A stretch of 12,999 bases of DNA. It comes from Pseudomonadota bacterium (lineage in GTDB: Bacteria; Pseudomonadota; Gammaproteobacteria; Acidithiobacillales; Acidithiobacillaceae). Within the stretch, counting starts at the first letter, position 1. Each line of letters opens with the position of its first letter. Shown piece after piece: positions 1 through 4,972 of the stretch. Below the pieces are notes generated by a model that was given only the letters and a program-made list of their open reading frames with translations, ran no database searches and had not been told where the DNA came from. The stretch is from contig JAKBXD010000043.1 of the NCBI GenBank assembly GCA_021840785.1, positions 1 through 12,999 of the forward strand, in the 5' to 3' direction. Both the position numbers and the translations under genes were made by a program.

Positions 1-1
1 G

Positions 2-199
2 GCCATCTTCGCTGCAGGCACCGAGGTGGAAGCAGCAGGACTCCTCGCACTCGACCGAACCACCCTCCTGGGCATCCTCCTCGAGGCCAAAGAGAACCTC
101 CAGGATCCCCAGAAAGCCGCCACCTGGAATCGCCTGGGCGAGCACCAGGATAGCGATCCGAAGTCCAGGAACCCCGATACCGGGTCCACAAAAGTGTGA
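2..199 (+). CDS. 3' end of an unknown protein (partial)
   Basis: An open frame enters from the left edge and ends at TGA 197-199, giving the last 65 residues of a protein. The visible part has an alanine/leucine-rich, probably helical section (LLALDRTTLLGILLEAKENL) followed by a polar, low-complexity tail ending DTGSTKV. Codon use is GC-rich like the genes that follow. I do not recognise the family. The helix-plus-disordered-tail pattern would fit the C-terminus of a plasmid mobilisation or DNA-processing protein, but that is only a guess. The next gene starts about 490 bases downstream, so this is probably the end of a transcription unit, although no classical terminator is visible after it. 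Confidence 0.5.
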   Translation, partial: AIFAAGTEVEAAGLLALDRTTLLGILLEAKENLQDPQKAATWNRLGEHQDSDPKSRNPDTGSTKV

Positions 200-311
200 A
201 TCCTCGGCCTTGTGGGCGCACCGCAAAAGGTCCTCGGCAGTGAGGCCGCCACAAAAAACCACGGCCCTTACAGGGCCAGAAAATGGCTTCCGTATTGGCC
301 AGGGTCGCGGC

Positions 312-395
312 AAACGAATCCGTCACATCGGCCCATTCCGTGGGTCTTATTATGATCTATATGTCGCCACCAAACGGGTCCGTCTCGGACCACCC
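312..395. repeat. Direct repeat copy 1 with terminal hairpin
   Basis: This copy shares several blocks with 420-504: AAACGAATC (312-320), CACATCGG (324-331), CGTGGGTCTTATTA (339-352) and GGTCCGTCTCGGACCACCC (377-395). Spacing to the second copy is 108 to 109 bases for every block. The last block contains the inverted repeat GGTCCG-TCT-CGGACC at 377-391, which would form a 6-bp hairpin with a 3-base loop. The central part (353-376) is not conserved, so this is a set of conserved boxes rather than a uniform duplication. Confidence 0.75.
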
Positions 396-419
396 CAACC
401 CCCGGAAAACACGCATCCC

Positions 420-504
420 AAACGAATCTGCCACATCGGGGCCTAGCGTGGGTCTTATTATAGGACATAAGGGGGTGGCCCAGGCGGTCCGTCTCGGACC
501 ACCC
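420..504. repeat. Direct repeat copy 2 with terminal hairpin
   Basis: Second copy of the repeat described at 312-395. The hairpin GGTCCG-TCT-CGGACC is perfectly kept at 486-500, and the CGTGGGTCTTATTA box is at 447-460. On the minus strand this box reads as a perfect TATAAT (456-461), and copy 1 has CATAAT at the same place, but no good -35 box is found for either. Conservation of the hairpin and box with a diverged middle suggests that the boxes are functional. Confidence 0.75.
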
Positions 505-689
505 GGAACAGGAAGCCGGCCAGTAGCACCGGCCAACACCAGACAACGATCACCAACGGGCTTTTGTTGGGCCAAGGGCATGCGCACGGCGAACACACCG
601 ATCAGCTTATAGCGCCCCCTCGCCGACAGACCACTCCCACTCCACTGAAAACCTACCCAAGAACCACCACCGCGGCTAATACTCCCCTC

Positions 690-935
690 ATGACCGATCC
701 CCTGCTCCGACAAGACCTCCAAAAGCTCCTGGCCGCCCTCGCCGATGGCCCCAAGACCCAGGCCGAGCTCGTCGCCCACCTGCACCTGAGCTCCACACGC
801 ATCGGTTTCCTGCTGGCACACCTGCAGCAACGCGGCCAGATCCACACACCCCACAGTACCCGCAACGACAGAGGACGCATCGTCAACCGCTGGACACTGC
901 GCTCCCCATCCACACCCGAGGAGAACACCCCATGA
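690..935 (+). CDS. Small winged-helix-like DNA-binding protein
   Basis: The frame from ATG 690 gives 81 residues. Residues ~4-60 look like a small winged helix: a first helix ([16 protein letters not shown]), a helix-turn-helix core with [14 protein letters not shown] and [15 protein letters not shown], then a probable wing ending [11 protein letters not shown]. This resembles MarR/ArsR-type or plasmid wHTH regulators in general, with no specific family match. The frame is open further upstream, but ATG 690 is where protein-like sequence begins. There is no clear Shine-Dalgarno sequence before it. Its stop overlaps the start of the IHF-like gene (ATGA at 932-935), so the two are almost certainly co-translated. 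It may regulate this operon or the upstream repeats, which is inference. Confidence 0.65.
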   Translation: MTDPLLRQDLQKLLAALADGPKTQAELVAHLHLSSTRIGFLLAHLQQRGQIHTPHSTRNDRGRIVNRWTLRSPSTPEENTP

Positions 936-1270
936 CCGTTACCCGAAAAGACCTCGCCTATCACCTGGCCGATACCCTGGGATTCACCGTGACGGAAGCC
1001 GGGACCATCGTCGATCTGTTCTTCGACCAGATCCGACAGGCCCTCGCCCAGGGCGAAAACGTCAAGCTCTCCGGCTTCGGTAACTTCGTCTTGCGCGACA
1101 AACGCGCCCGCCCCGGCCGCAACCCCAAGACGAAAGCCCCCGTCGAGATCACCGCCCGTAGGGTCGTGACCTTCCTCGCCAGCCAGTCCCTCAGAGACCA
1201 CTGCAATCCACCACAACCGCCAGCAGAGGGAGTCCCACCGGTTCCCGTCCAGAACCACACATCCCGATAA
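932..1270 (+). CDS. ihfA: IHF alpha-like DNA-bending protein
   Basis: This 112-residue protein belongs to the HU/IHF family and is closest to the alpha subunit of integration host factor. It shows the dimer-forming helices (residues 5-40), the family signature VKLSGFGNF (44-52), [13 protein letters not shown] (55-67) with the DNA-intercalating proline at position 65 as in IhfA, and ITARRVVTF (73-81). IHF bends DNA sharply and assists replication, recombination and transcription. Residues ~90-112 form a proline-rich tail that ordinary IhfA lacks. The start is supported by GAGGAG about 8 bases upstream and by the ATGA overlap with the preceding gene. No beta subunit is present, so it may act as a homodimer or pair with the host subunit. 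A strong terminator follows. Confidence 0.88.
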   Translation: MTVTRKDLAYHLADTLGFTVTEAGTIVDLFFDQIRQALAQGENVKLSGFGNFVLRDKRARPGRNPKTKAPVEITARRVVTFLASQSLRDHCNPPQPPAEGVPPVPVQNHTSR

Positions 1271-1335
1271 GACCAATCCCTTCGGAACTTGGCCGACAAA
1301 GACCAGTCCCAGAAATGGCATGATGTTTGAACTTG

Positions 1336-1365
1336 GCCAGTGGCACTGCCACTGGCTTTCTTTTT
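1336..1365 (+). terminator. Rho-independent terminator after the IHF-like gene
   Basis: A perfect 9-bp stem, GCCAGTGGC (1336-1344) and GCCACTGGC (1348-1356), encloses the loop ACT and is followed by TTTCTTTTT (1357-1365). It lies about 65 bases after the IHF-like stop and ends the plus-strand operon. The T tract is on the plus-strand side only, so it is a weaker candidate for ending the opposing PIN toxin transcript. Confidence 0.88.
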
Positions 1366-1409
1366 ACTCCCCCACCGTCGAACGCCCGCGCAGTCCCGTC
1401 CTGCAGGAC

Positions 1410-1829
1410 TCAAAGCACTTCGGCGCAGAAAGCGGCCGGCGTGACGATACGGGTGCGCTCCACGCTGCCCCGTTCCAGCAGCCCGGCACGACGGTCACCC
1501 GTCACCAGGTAATCGGCCTTACTGCCCAAGGCCATGGCCAGCAGAAACGCATCGTCGGGATCCTCCACCACCATACTATTCGGCAGCGACGGCAGGTGCG
1601 CCAAAACGAGGGTTCGCTGCAGGTGATTCACCATCGTGCCAATACGGTGCGCCGGCAAAATGGCCGCGAGCTTGGGGTAGCGGCTCACCCGCCGCAGCTC
1701 GTCGAGCTGAACCACCGAGGTCACCAGCTCAAAACGTGCCACGCGCCAGGCGCGATAGATCGCATCGGGTGGCCCATGGGGTGAGATCAGCGCACCGAGC
1801 AGCACGTTGGTGTCGAGCACTACCCGCAT
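1410..1829 (-). CDS. PIN-domain toxin (VapC-like ribonuclease)
   Basis: This 139-residue protein has the PIN fold of VapC-type RNases. The metal-binding acidic residues are visible: Asp6 in VVLDTN, Glu44 in QLDELR, Asp93 in DPDDAFLLAMAL, and Asp112 in VTGDRR. The closing RIVTPAAF is typical of the PIN group annotated as putative TA-system toxin component. Such toxins cleave RNA (tRNA or rRNA in studied cases) and slow growth when their antitoxin is lost. Its start overlaps the end of the upstream RHH gene by 10 bases, which indicates translational coupling. On a mobile replicon the pair would act in maintenance. The RNA target cannot be read from the sequence. Confidence 0.85.
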   Translation of the reverse strand: MRVVLDTNVLLGALISPHGPPDAIYRAWRVARFELVTSVVQLDELRRVSRYPKLAAILPAHRIGTMVNHLQRTLVLAHLPSLPNSMVVEDPDDAFLLAMALGSKADYLVTGDRRAGLLERGSVERTRIVTPAAFCAEVL

Positions 1830-2068
1830 TGGCGCTCACGCGCCCACCGTACCGCCTCGTCGATGAGGTCGGTGAGCTCGGTTTCGCTCATACCGGCAGC
1901 CGCCGCCTTGGCCTGATCGACGGCACGCTCCAGCAGGTAGGCACGCACGGCCTCTTCGATGAAACGCGACAGATCGCCCTTGCGACCACCACCCTGCGCC
2001 GCGAGAAACAGGCGCACAGACCGATCCACCTCCTGTGAGACCGCGAGATTCCAGCGAACGGTGTCCAT
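1820..2068 (-). CDS. Ribbon-helix-helix antitoxin for the PIN toxin
   Basis: I start the gene at ATG 2068 (protein beginning MDTVRWNLAVSQEVD, 82 residues) because GGAGGG lies 5 bases upstream. A longer frame to 2098 would run through the palindromic operator. The N-terminal strand plus helices (WNLAVSQEVDRSVRLFLA, then DLSRFIEEAVRAYLLE) form a ribbon-helix-helix DNA-binding domain. The C-terminal helix (MSETELTDLIDEAVRWARE) would wrap the toxin. Antitoxins of this kind neutralise the PIN partner and repress their own promoter through a palindrome. Antitoxin-first order and the 10-base overlap with the toxin are classical for such operons. Confidence 0.82.
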   Translation of the reverse strand: MDTVRWNLAVSQEVDRSVRLFLAAQGGGRKGDLSRFIEEAVRAYLLERAVDQAKAAAAGMSETELTDLIDEAVRWARERQCG

Positions 2069-2084
2069 AGCACCCTCCAGTACA

Positions 2085-2098
2085 GTGTGTATACACAC
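2085..2098 (-). promoter_or_regulatory. 14-bp palindromic operator of the RHH/PIN operon
   Basis: GTGTGTATACACAC is a perfect palindrome 17 to 30 bases upstream of the antitoxin ATG. It overlaps a likely minus-strand -10 box (TATACA), which has CTGACG 18 bases upstream as -35. An RHH dimer-of-dimers would bind here and block RNA polymerase, giving autorepression. The palindrome is seen directly; the regulation is inferred from the antitoxin family. Confidence 0.7.
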
Positions 2099-2140
2099 AC
2101 GTACTTATACGCGTCAGGATGGTCGTCTACAACGGATCGG

Positions 2141-2183
2141 GAACACCACCCGCTGAGCAGCATGCTTCGACAGCGGGTAGTTC
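2141..2183. repeat. Stem-loop upstream of the immunity-like operon
   Basis: The perfect 8-bp arms ACCCGCTG (2148-2155) and CAGCGGGT (2171-2178) enclose a 15-base loop that contains the palindrome AGCATGCT. Outer arms GAAC (2141-2144) and GTTC (2180-2183) extend the structure. It lies between the divergent TA and immunity-like operons. It has no T tract, so it is not a classical terminator; a protein-binding or recombination site is possible. Confidence 0.5.
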
Positions 2184-2206
2184 GACCATATTCCTGGCCT
2201 ATCCCA

Positions 2207-2234
2207 TTGACACAACAGGTGGAATATCCACAAT
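2207..2234 (+). promoter_or_regulatory. Promoter with operator-like dyad for the immunity-like operon
   Basis: A perfect -35 box TTGACA (2207-2212) is followed after 16 bases by CACAAT (2229-2234), a 4/6 match to the -10 consensus. The dyad GTGGA-ATA-TCCAC (2219-2231) sits across the spacer and the -10 box and could bind a repressor. Transcription would start near 2241, giving a leader of roughly 90 bases before the first gene. Confidence 0.5.
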
Positions 2235-2328
2235 ACCGAAGAACGCTTCCCTGCGTCTGAAAGTCCCCGATGCGCCCATGGTCCTTCCCAAGTCCAGCCG
2301 ACTTTTCTGAACCCCTTGGCTTCCTGCC

Positions 2329-2562
2329 ATGCATTGGCTGACCAACACGCCCCAAGGCTTTGTCGTCGTTCTGGTGCTCGGAACGGTAATAGGGCTCATC
2401 GGATACACCATCCCGAGCGTACTGGCCTGGATGGGGCATGCCCGACACCGGAAAGGCATTGCCCTGCTGAACCTCACCCTCGGCTGGACGGTTCTGGGCT
2501 GGATTGCCGCCCTGATGTGGGTGCTCTTCGACGAACACGGCAACGACCCGGAGTGGCCATGA
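2329..2562 (+). CDS. Superinfection immunity-like membrane protein
   Basis: This 77-residue protein has two membrane segments: about 11-33 (FVVVLVLGTVIGLIGYTIPS) and about 46-67 (IALLNLTLGWTVLGWIAALM). The run ALLNLTLGWTVLGWIAALMW after a basic loop (HARHRK) matches the hallmark of the superinfection-immunity family (Imm_superinfect, related to T4 Imm). T4 Imm blocks DNA entry of a second phage at the inner membrane. The short tail DEHGNDPEWP would be soluble. There is no clear Shine-Dalgarno sequence before ATG 2329. Its stop overlaps the next gene start (ATGA at 2559-2562), so the two are coupled. On this replicon it could exclude phages or related plasmids. Many family members are untested, so the name describes the domain rather than a proven role. 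Confidence 0.75.
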   Translation: MHWLTNTPQGFVVVLVLGTVIGLIGYTIPSVLAWMGHARHRKGIALLNLTLGWTVLGWIAALMWVLFDEHGNDPEWP

Positions 2563-2759
2563 GGCGCAGGGAGATCCTGTTCACGTTCCTGGTGGCCGGC
2601 TTCCTGGTCTTCTGGCTGGGTCATCAAGGACACGTCGGCCTCGGTCCCTGGATCCGCCACACCATCGATGCCCAGGGAAACACCCTACCCAACAACCACG
2701 ACTTCCTGCCGTCCTGGTACTTGCCTCACCACAGCAAAGATTCTACGGTTTCGAAATAA
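2559..2759 (+). CDS. Small single-pass membrane or exported protein
   Basis: The 66-residue frame starts at the ATGA overlap with the immunity-like gene. GGAG (2550-2553) lies 5 bases upstream, which decides this start over the longer open frame. It begins with a positively charged MRRRE, followed by the hydrophobic stretch ILFTFLVAGFLVFWLG (residues 6-21), which would be a membrane anchor or uncleaved signal. A polar periplasmic part with several histidines and tryptophans follows. I do not recognise the family. Tight coupling to the superinfection-immunity-like gene suggests the two act together at the inner membrane; that is inference. Confidence 0.6.
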   Translation: MRRREILFTFLVAGFLVFWLGHQGHVGLGPWIRHTIDAQGNTLPNNHDFLPSWYLPHHSKDSTVSK

Positions 2760-2783
2760 CCGGACCGCCTATCGGGAGCCTTG

Positions 2784-3113
2784 ATGTCCGAACAAGCCAT
2801 CCAGTCCAAAACGGCCAGGTTCAAGTTGAGCTGCACCGTGGATATCGACGACCTGCCTCCCGCGCAAGAAGGCATCCCCACCATCCACCTCACCGTCCAG
2901 TCCCAAAACGGCGTCGCCATCCACGCCATCCTCAAGCGCAAGAACTACGCCAAGGCCTACCGCACCGCCCAGGAAAGCCCAACGGGAGCTTTTCTCATCG
3001 TCCAGGGCAACGTCGGACGCATCGAGGGCGCCGTCATCGAACTCACCGAGGCCGGCCTCACCGTCGCCCCCAAGAAACCCAAACCCGAATCGGAATCCCC
3101 AGCCGACGCATGA
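2784..3113 (+). CDS. Unknown basic-tailed protein, possibly RNA-binding
   Basis: I start at ATG 2784 (109 residues) because GGGAG lies 5 bases upstream; the in-frame TTG at 2781 is too close to it. The core (residues ~13-90) looks beta-rich: KLSCTVDIDDLPP, then TIHLTVQ, a short helix KNYAKAYRTAQ, then AFLIVQGNVG and AVIELTEAGLTV. The tail is lysine/proline/glutamate-rich. The pattern (a KL..T..I..LP strand, later Y.KA, ending with VQG....G.I.EAGL) reminds me of the domain that follows FinO/ProQ-type RNA chaperone domains in some plasmid proteins, here standing alone. This is a memory-based resemblance of low certainty. The gene sits 24 bases after the preceding one and overlaps the next (ATGA), so it is part of the operon. 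Confidence 0.65.
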   Translation: MSEQAIQSKTARFKLSCTVDIDDLPPAQEGIPTIHLTVQSQNGVAIHAILKRKNYAKAYRTAQESPTGAFLIVQGNVGRIEGAVIELTEAGLTVAPKKPKPESESPADA

Positions 3114-3298
3114 GGGTCAAAACCAGCGCCATCGTCCCAGGAGCCACCTTCTGGATCCGGGACCACGAAACCTGGAAAGCCATCACCGTCACCGCCACCA
3201 AGACCACGCCCAAGGGTCTCAAGGTGCATTGGGTCGATACCGAAGGCAACCCAGGAAAAGGCCTGGCCACGGTGCTCTACCCAAAGCCTGGCTGGTGA
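3110..3298 (+). CDS. Small beta-rich hypothetical protein
   Basis: This 62-residue protein starts at the ATGA overlap with the preceding gene. It has alternating strand-like segments (ATFWIRD, KAITVTATK, GLKVHWVD, LATVLYPK) with glycines and tryptophans at turns, like a small SH3/Tudor/KOW-type barrel. No catalytic motif is visible. No strong ribosome binding site precedes it, so translation probably depends on coupling. It is the last gene of the four-gene operon. A small nucleic-acid- or protein-binding module is possible, but I do not assign a function. Confidence 0.55.
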   Translation: MRVKTSAIVPGATFWIRDHETWKAITVTATKTTPKGLKVHWVDTEGNPGKGLATVLYPKPGW

Positions 3299-3650
3299 GA
3301 GATCACCCCACCAACTCCATCAAAAAGGCCCCAAAGACCAAACACCCCACAGGGAACGCAAGATAAAGGGGGTTCTTCGTGGTATAGCTCCAGACCCCAG
3401 CGCCGCCCCTGGTGACCATCGAGCGCATGACCTCCCCAACCGGTCCCGGGCAGGCGCCGGACACCAGGCCCACGGTGGGTGCGCCGTGTGGCAGGACACC
3501 AGAATCGCCCAAAATGCATGTGGTGCTATCCATCCTACCACCCCACCCCAGAAAATCGCTCCTAGGGCCGTTTATGGCCAATTACGGGGCATCCTCAACG
3601 CGGGCCGTGGCCCGTGGTCAGAGGCTTGCCCATTTGCGTGGCAGTTGTGA
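3299..3650. other. Intergenic stretch before the RelBE operon
   Basis: Apart from the uncertain minus-strand frame at 3303-3533, I see no gene, strong hairpin or repeat here. GGGCCGTGGCCC (3602-3613) is a small dyad shortly before the promoter of the TA operon. No T-rich terminator closes the upstream four-gene operon. Confidence 0.4.
3303..3533 (-). CDS. Possible small membrane protein (uncertain)
   Basis: A minus-strand frame from ATG 3533 gives 76 residues with reasonable GC-rich codon use. The C-terminal third (PLYLAFPVGCLVFGAFLMEL) is a convincing membrane segment. The N-terminal half is glycine- and proline-rich with two cysteines. GGGGTGG about 8 to 9 bases upstream could serve as a weak ribosome binding site. 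It would converge on the preceding operon, ending 4 bases from that operon's stop. I recognise no family, and the frame could be spurious in this GC-rich stretch. Confidence 0.3.
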   Translation of the reverse strand: MDSTTCILGDSGVLPHGAPTVGLVSGACPGPVGEVMRSMVTRGGAGVWSYTTKNPLYLAFPVGCLVFGAFLMELVG

Positions 3651-3679
3651 TATACTTGTATACCGTTTCCGAACAGGAG
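3651..3679 (+). promoter_or_regulatory. RelBE operon operator and ribosome binding site
   Basis: The inverted repeat TATAC-TT-GTATA (3651-3662) overlaps probable -10 boxes. TATACT at 3651 has TTGCCC 19 bases upstream, and TGTATA at 3657 has TTGCGT 17 bases upstream. It is 25 to 36 bases before the antitoxin GTG and is the obvious place for RelB autorepression. AGGAG (3675-3679), 7 bases before the GTG, supports that unusual start codon. Confidence 0.55.
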
Positions 3680-3686
3680 CCGAAAC

Positions 3687-3911
3687 GTGCTTGCCATTCG
3701 ACTACCCGCTGAAGTGGAAGCCCGCCTGGAAGCACTGGCACAGGCCACCGGGCGCACCAAAACGTTCTATGCCCGCGAAGCCATCCTTGAGCACTTGGAC
3801 GACCTCGAAGATTTGTACCTTGCAGAGCAACGACTGATTGACATTCGCGCAGGCCGCAGCCGCACCTACACGCTGGACGAAGTAGAGCGCGATCTTGGTT
3901 TGGCGGATTGA
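3687..3911 (+). CDS. relB: RelB-family ribbon-helix-helix antitoxin
   Basis: This 74-residue protein starts with GTG 3687 behind AGGAG at good spacing. The N-terminus [32 protein letters not shown] is a standard ribbon-helix-helix domain (strand, two helices) as in RelB/DinJ-type antitoxins. The C-terminal part ([32 protein letters not shown]) is the toxin-wrapping helix, with the frequent ending TLDEVE..LGL. It would bind and inhibit the downstream RelE and repress the operon. Its end overlaps the toxin start by 17 bases. The symbol is given at family level. Confidence 0.85.
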   Translation: MLAIRLPAEVEARLEALAQATGRTKTFYAREAILEHLDDLEDLYLAEQRLIDIRAGRSRTYTLDEVERDLGLAD

Positions 3912-4167
3912 GATCGGCGACAAGGCCAAGAAGGACTTGGCTGCGCTGGACAGGACCGTCGCCAAACGCATCACGGCCTTTCTGCGCGAGCGCGTCGCGC
4001 AGCTTGACGACCCGCGCAGCATTGGCAAAGCCCTCAAGGGCTCCAAGCTGGGAGCCTTCTGGAAGTACCGTGTCGGCGACTACCGCATAATTGCCAGCAT
4101 CGAGGACGGCGCTTTGTGCATCCTCGTTGTGCGTATCGGCAACCGCAAGGAGGTGTACCGCAAATGA
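3895..4167 (+). CDS. relE: RelE-family mRNA interferase toxin
   Basis: This 90-residue protein begins [20 protein letters not shown], typical of RelE/ParE-fold toxins. The core [24 protein letters not shown] followed by [13 protein letters not shown] carries basic residues at the active-site face (Lys51, Lys57, Arg59, Arg64, Arg80) and the C-terminal Tyr88, as in RelE. RelE toxins cut mRNA in the ribosomal A site. The start is a TTG inside the antitoxin gene (17-base overlap). This is the only start that gives the full first strand, and it implies translational coupling that keeps toxin output low. The stop overlaps the ATG of a third gene. Confidence 0.87.
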   Translation: MVWRIEIGDKAKKDLAALDRTVAKRITAFLRERVAQLDDPRSIGKALKGSKLGAFWKYRVGDYRIIASIEDGALCILVVRIGNRKEVYRK

Positions 4168-4454
4168 TTAGGGCCATTTACACCGTTCCCGCACCGGATT
4201 CCGTGGGCGCGGGGATCGAGATCTACGGCGAGCCGGAAAACGCCTGGTACGAGTGGCGCGTCATCGACGGCGGGTGCACTGTGCGGGACACCGGCACGGA
4301 AGGCCATAGCGCCTTTCAGAGACACCAGTACGGGCAAGCCGAGATTGCCCTACGCGATGCGCTCATGTTCGCCTCTGGCCTGCCCATCGACGGCGACACG
4401 ACGGCCGATGCCGCCAAGGCGACGGCAAATGCGGCGCGTGGTCCATGGTCCTAG
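4164..4454 (+). CDS. Unknown third gene of the RelBE operon
   Basis: The frame starts at ATG 4164, which overlaps the relE stop (ATGA), and gives 96 residues. The near-ideal Shine-Dalgarno AAGGAGGTG (4147-4155) lies 8 bases upstream, inside relE, so this gene should be translated much better than the toxin. The first half has strand-like segments ([27 protein letters not shown]); the second half is helical and alanine-rich ([26 protein letters not shown]). I recognise no family. Its position and strong translation signal would suit an additional antitoxin, a TA regulator or an unrelated passenger; there is no direct evidence for any of these. Confidence 0.65.
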   Translation: MIRAIYTVPAPDSVGAGIEIYGEPENAWYEWRVIDGGCTVRDTGTEGHSAFQRHQYGQAEIALRDALMFASGLPIDGDTTADAAKATANAARGPWS

Positions 4455-4780
4455 GCTGGCATCGCTCTGTACACCAAATGAACGTCTCCCAGACACAATA
4501 ACCCCATAGCCGCGGCCTTGATGCGCGGGGGGCCTACGCGGAGTTTTCGGACACGGCGCGTGGGAGACGGGTTGACGAACATCCGGTGCCACTATCGCTT
4601 AGCCCCAAAATCTGTAAGGCTATCTGTGGGAAAAAGGGACAAATCCAGACAGGAGCGCACAAAACAGACGCGCCTAGATAAGGCAACCCCATCTCCCCCG
4701 TACTCCCTCTCCCGATCCACACAGGACCTACCGTTAGTGCCTACGTTCGTTCCCGATGGGGGCGGTCAAACGTCTGTCAC

Positions 4781-4828
4781 CGGGTTGCGGACTCGCTCCT
4801 GGCGAGCAAGCTCGCAGTCGCTCACCCG
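4781..4828. repeat. Nested dyad, REP-like
   Basis: Outer arms CGGGT (4781-4785) and ACCCG (4824-4828), then GACT and AGTC, enclose two mutually exclusive hairpins: CTCGC-TCCTG-GCGAG (4792-4806) and GCGAG-CAAG-CTCGC (4802-4815). The core GCGAGCAAGCTCGC resembles REP palindromes known from pseudomonads. It could be a stray REP unit or a replication-region structure. Confidence 0.5.
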
Positions 4829-4930
4829 CTGGGTTTAATGAGGCAGGAACTACCGTTCTGGGCAAAATCCGGCGAAAACCAAGACAATTTCTGCTACCAC
4901 CTAACGAATTACCCGATTTCGATTTTTAGC

Positions 4931-4949
4931 CCTGCGCTGACGGCGCAGG
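4931..4949. repeat. GC-rich hairpin after the rep gene
   Basis: The 7-bp arms CCTGCGC (4931-4937) and GCGCAGG (4943-4949) with a 5-base loop lie 24 bases beyond the rep stop. On the minus strand the hairpin is followed by GCTAAAAATCG rather than a T run, so it may protect the rep mRNA 3' end but is not a standard terminator. Confidence 0.4.
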
Positions 4950-4972
4950 ACTTCGCCTTACCCTCCGGGGGG

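Larger units (their letters stand above)
200..689. other. Non-coding region with repeats and hairpins
   Basis: No convincing gene lies here; the open frames have odd composition and cross the repeats. The region holds two diverged direct repeats (annotated separately), two short hairpins inside them, and a possible hairpin around 512-534 (GCCGG and CCGGC arms). TCCTCGGC also occurs twice near 201-240. The run of repeats plus hairpins in front of an IHF-like gene could be a regulatory or DNA-processing site such as an origin, an oriT-like region or a recombination site. The function is unknown. Confidence 0.5.
4455..4972. other. Non-coding region with dyads beyond rep
   Basis: No credible gene is seen. 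The region contains long inverted arms CGTCTCCCA (4483-4491) and TGGGAGACG (4561-4569), a GC-rich center, clustered TCTGT/ACAGA motifs around 4610-4670, a nested dyad at 4781-4828, and a hairpin CCTGCGC-TGACG-GCGCAGG (4931-4949). The rep gene ends at 4973 on the opposite strand. This could be part of the replication origin, but no clear iteron array is visible. Confidence 0.45.

Noticed and set aside
312..504. CRISPR array
   Set aside because: Only two copies, a ~108-base period, and conserved boxes separated by variable DNA; no short uniform repeat-spacer pattern and no cas genes.
2141..2183. Integron attC-like site
   Set aside because: The GAAC/GTTC outer arms are suggestive, but the full core-site consensus and an integrase are missing.
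1888..2538. A 216-residue minus-strand frame
   Set aside because: It crosses the RHH antitoxin, its operator, the intergenic region and the immunity-like gene; composition is unlike a real protein.
4600..4680. Iteron array for plasmid replication
   Set aside because: TCTGT/ACAGA motifs are short and irregularly spaced; no repeat of 15-22 bases is seen.
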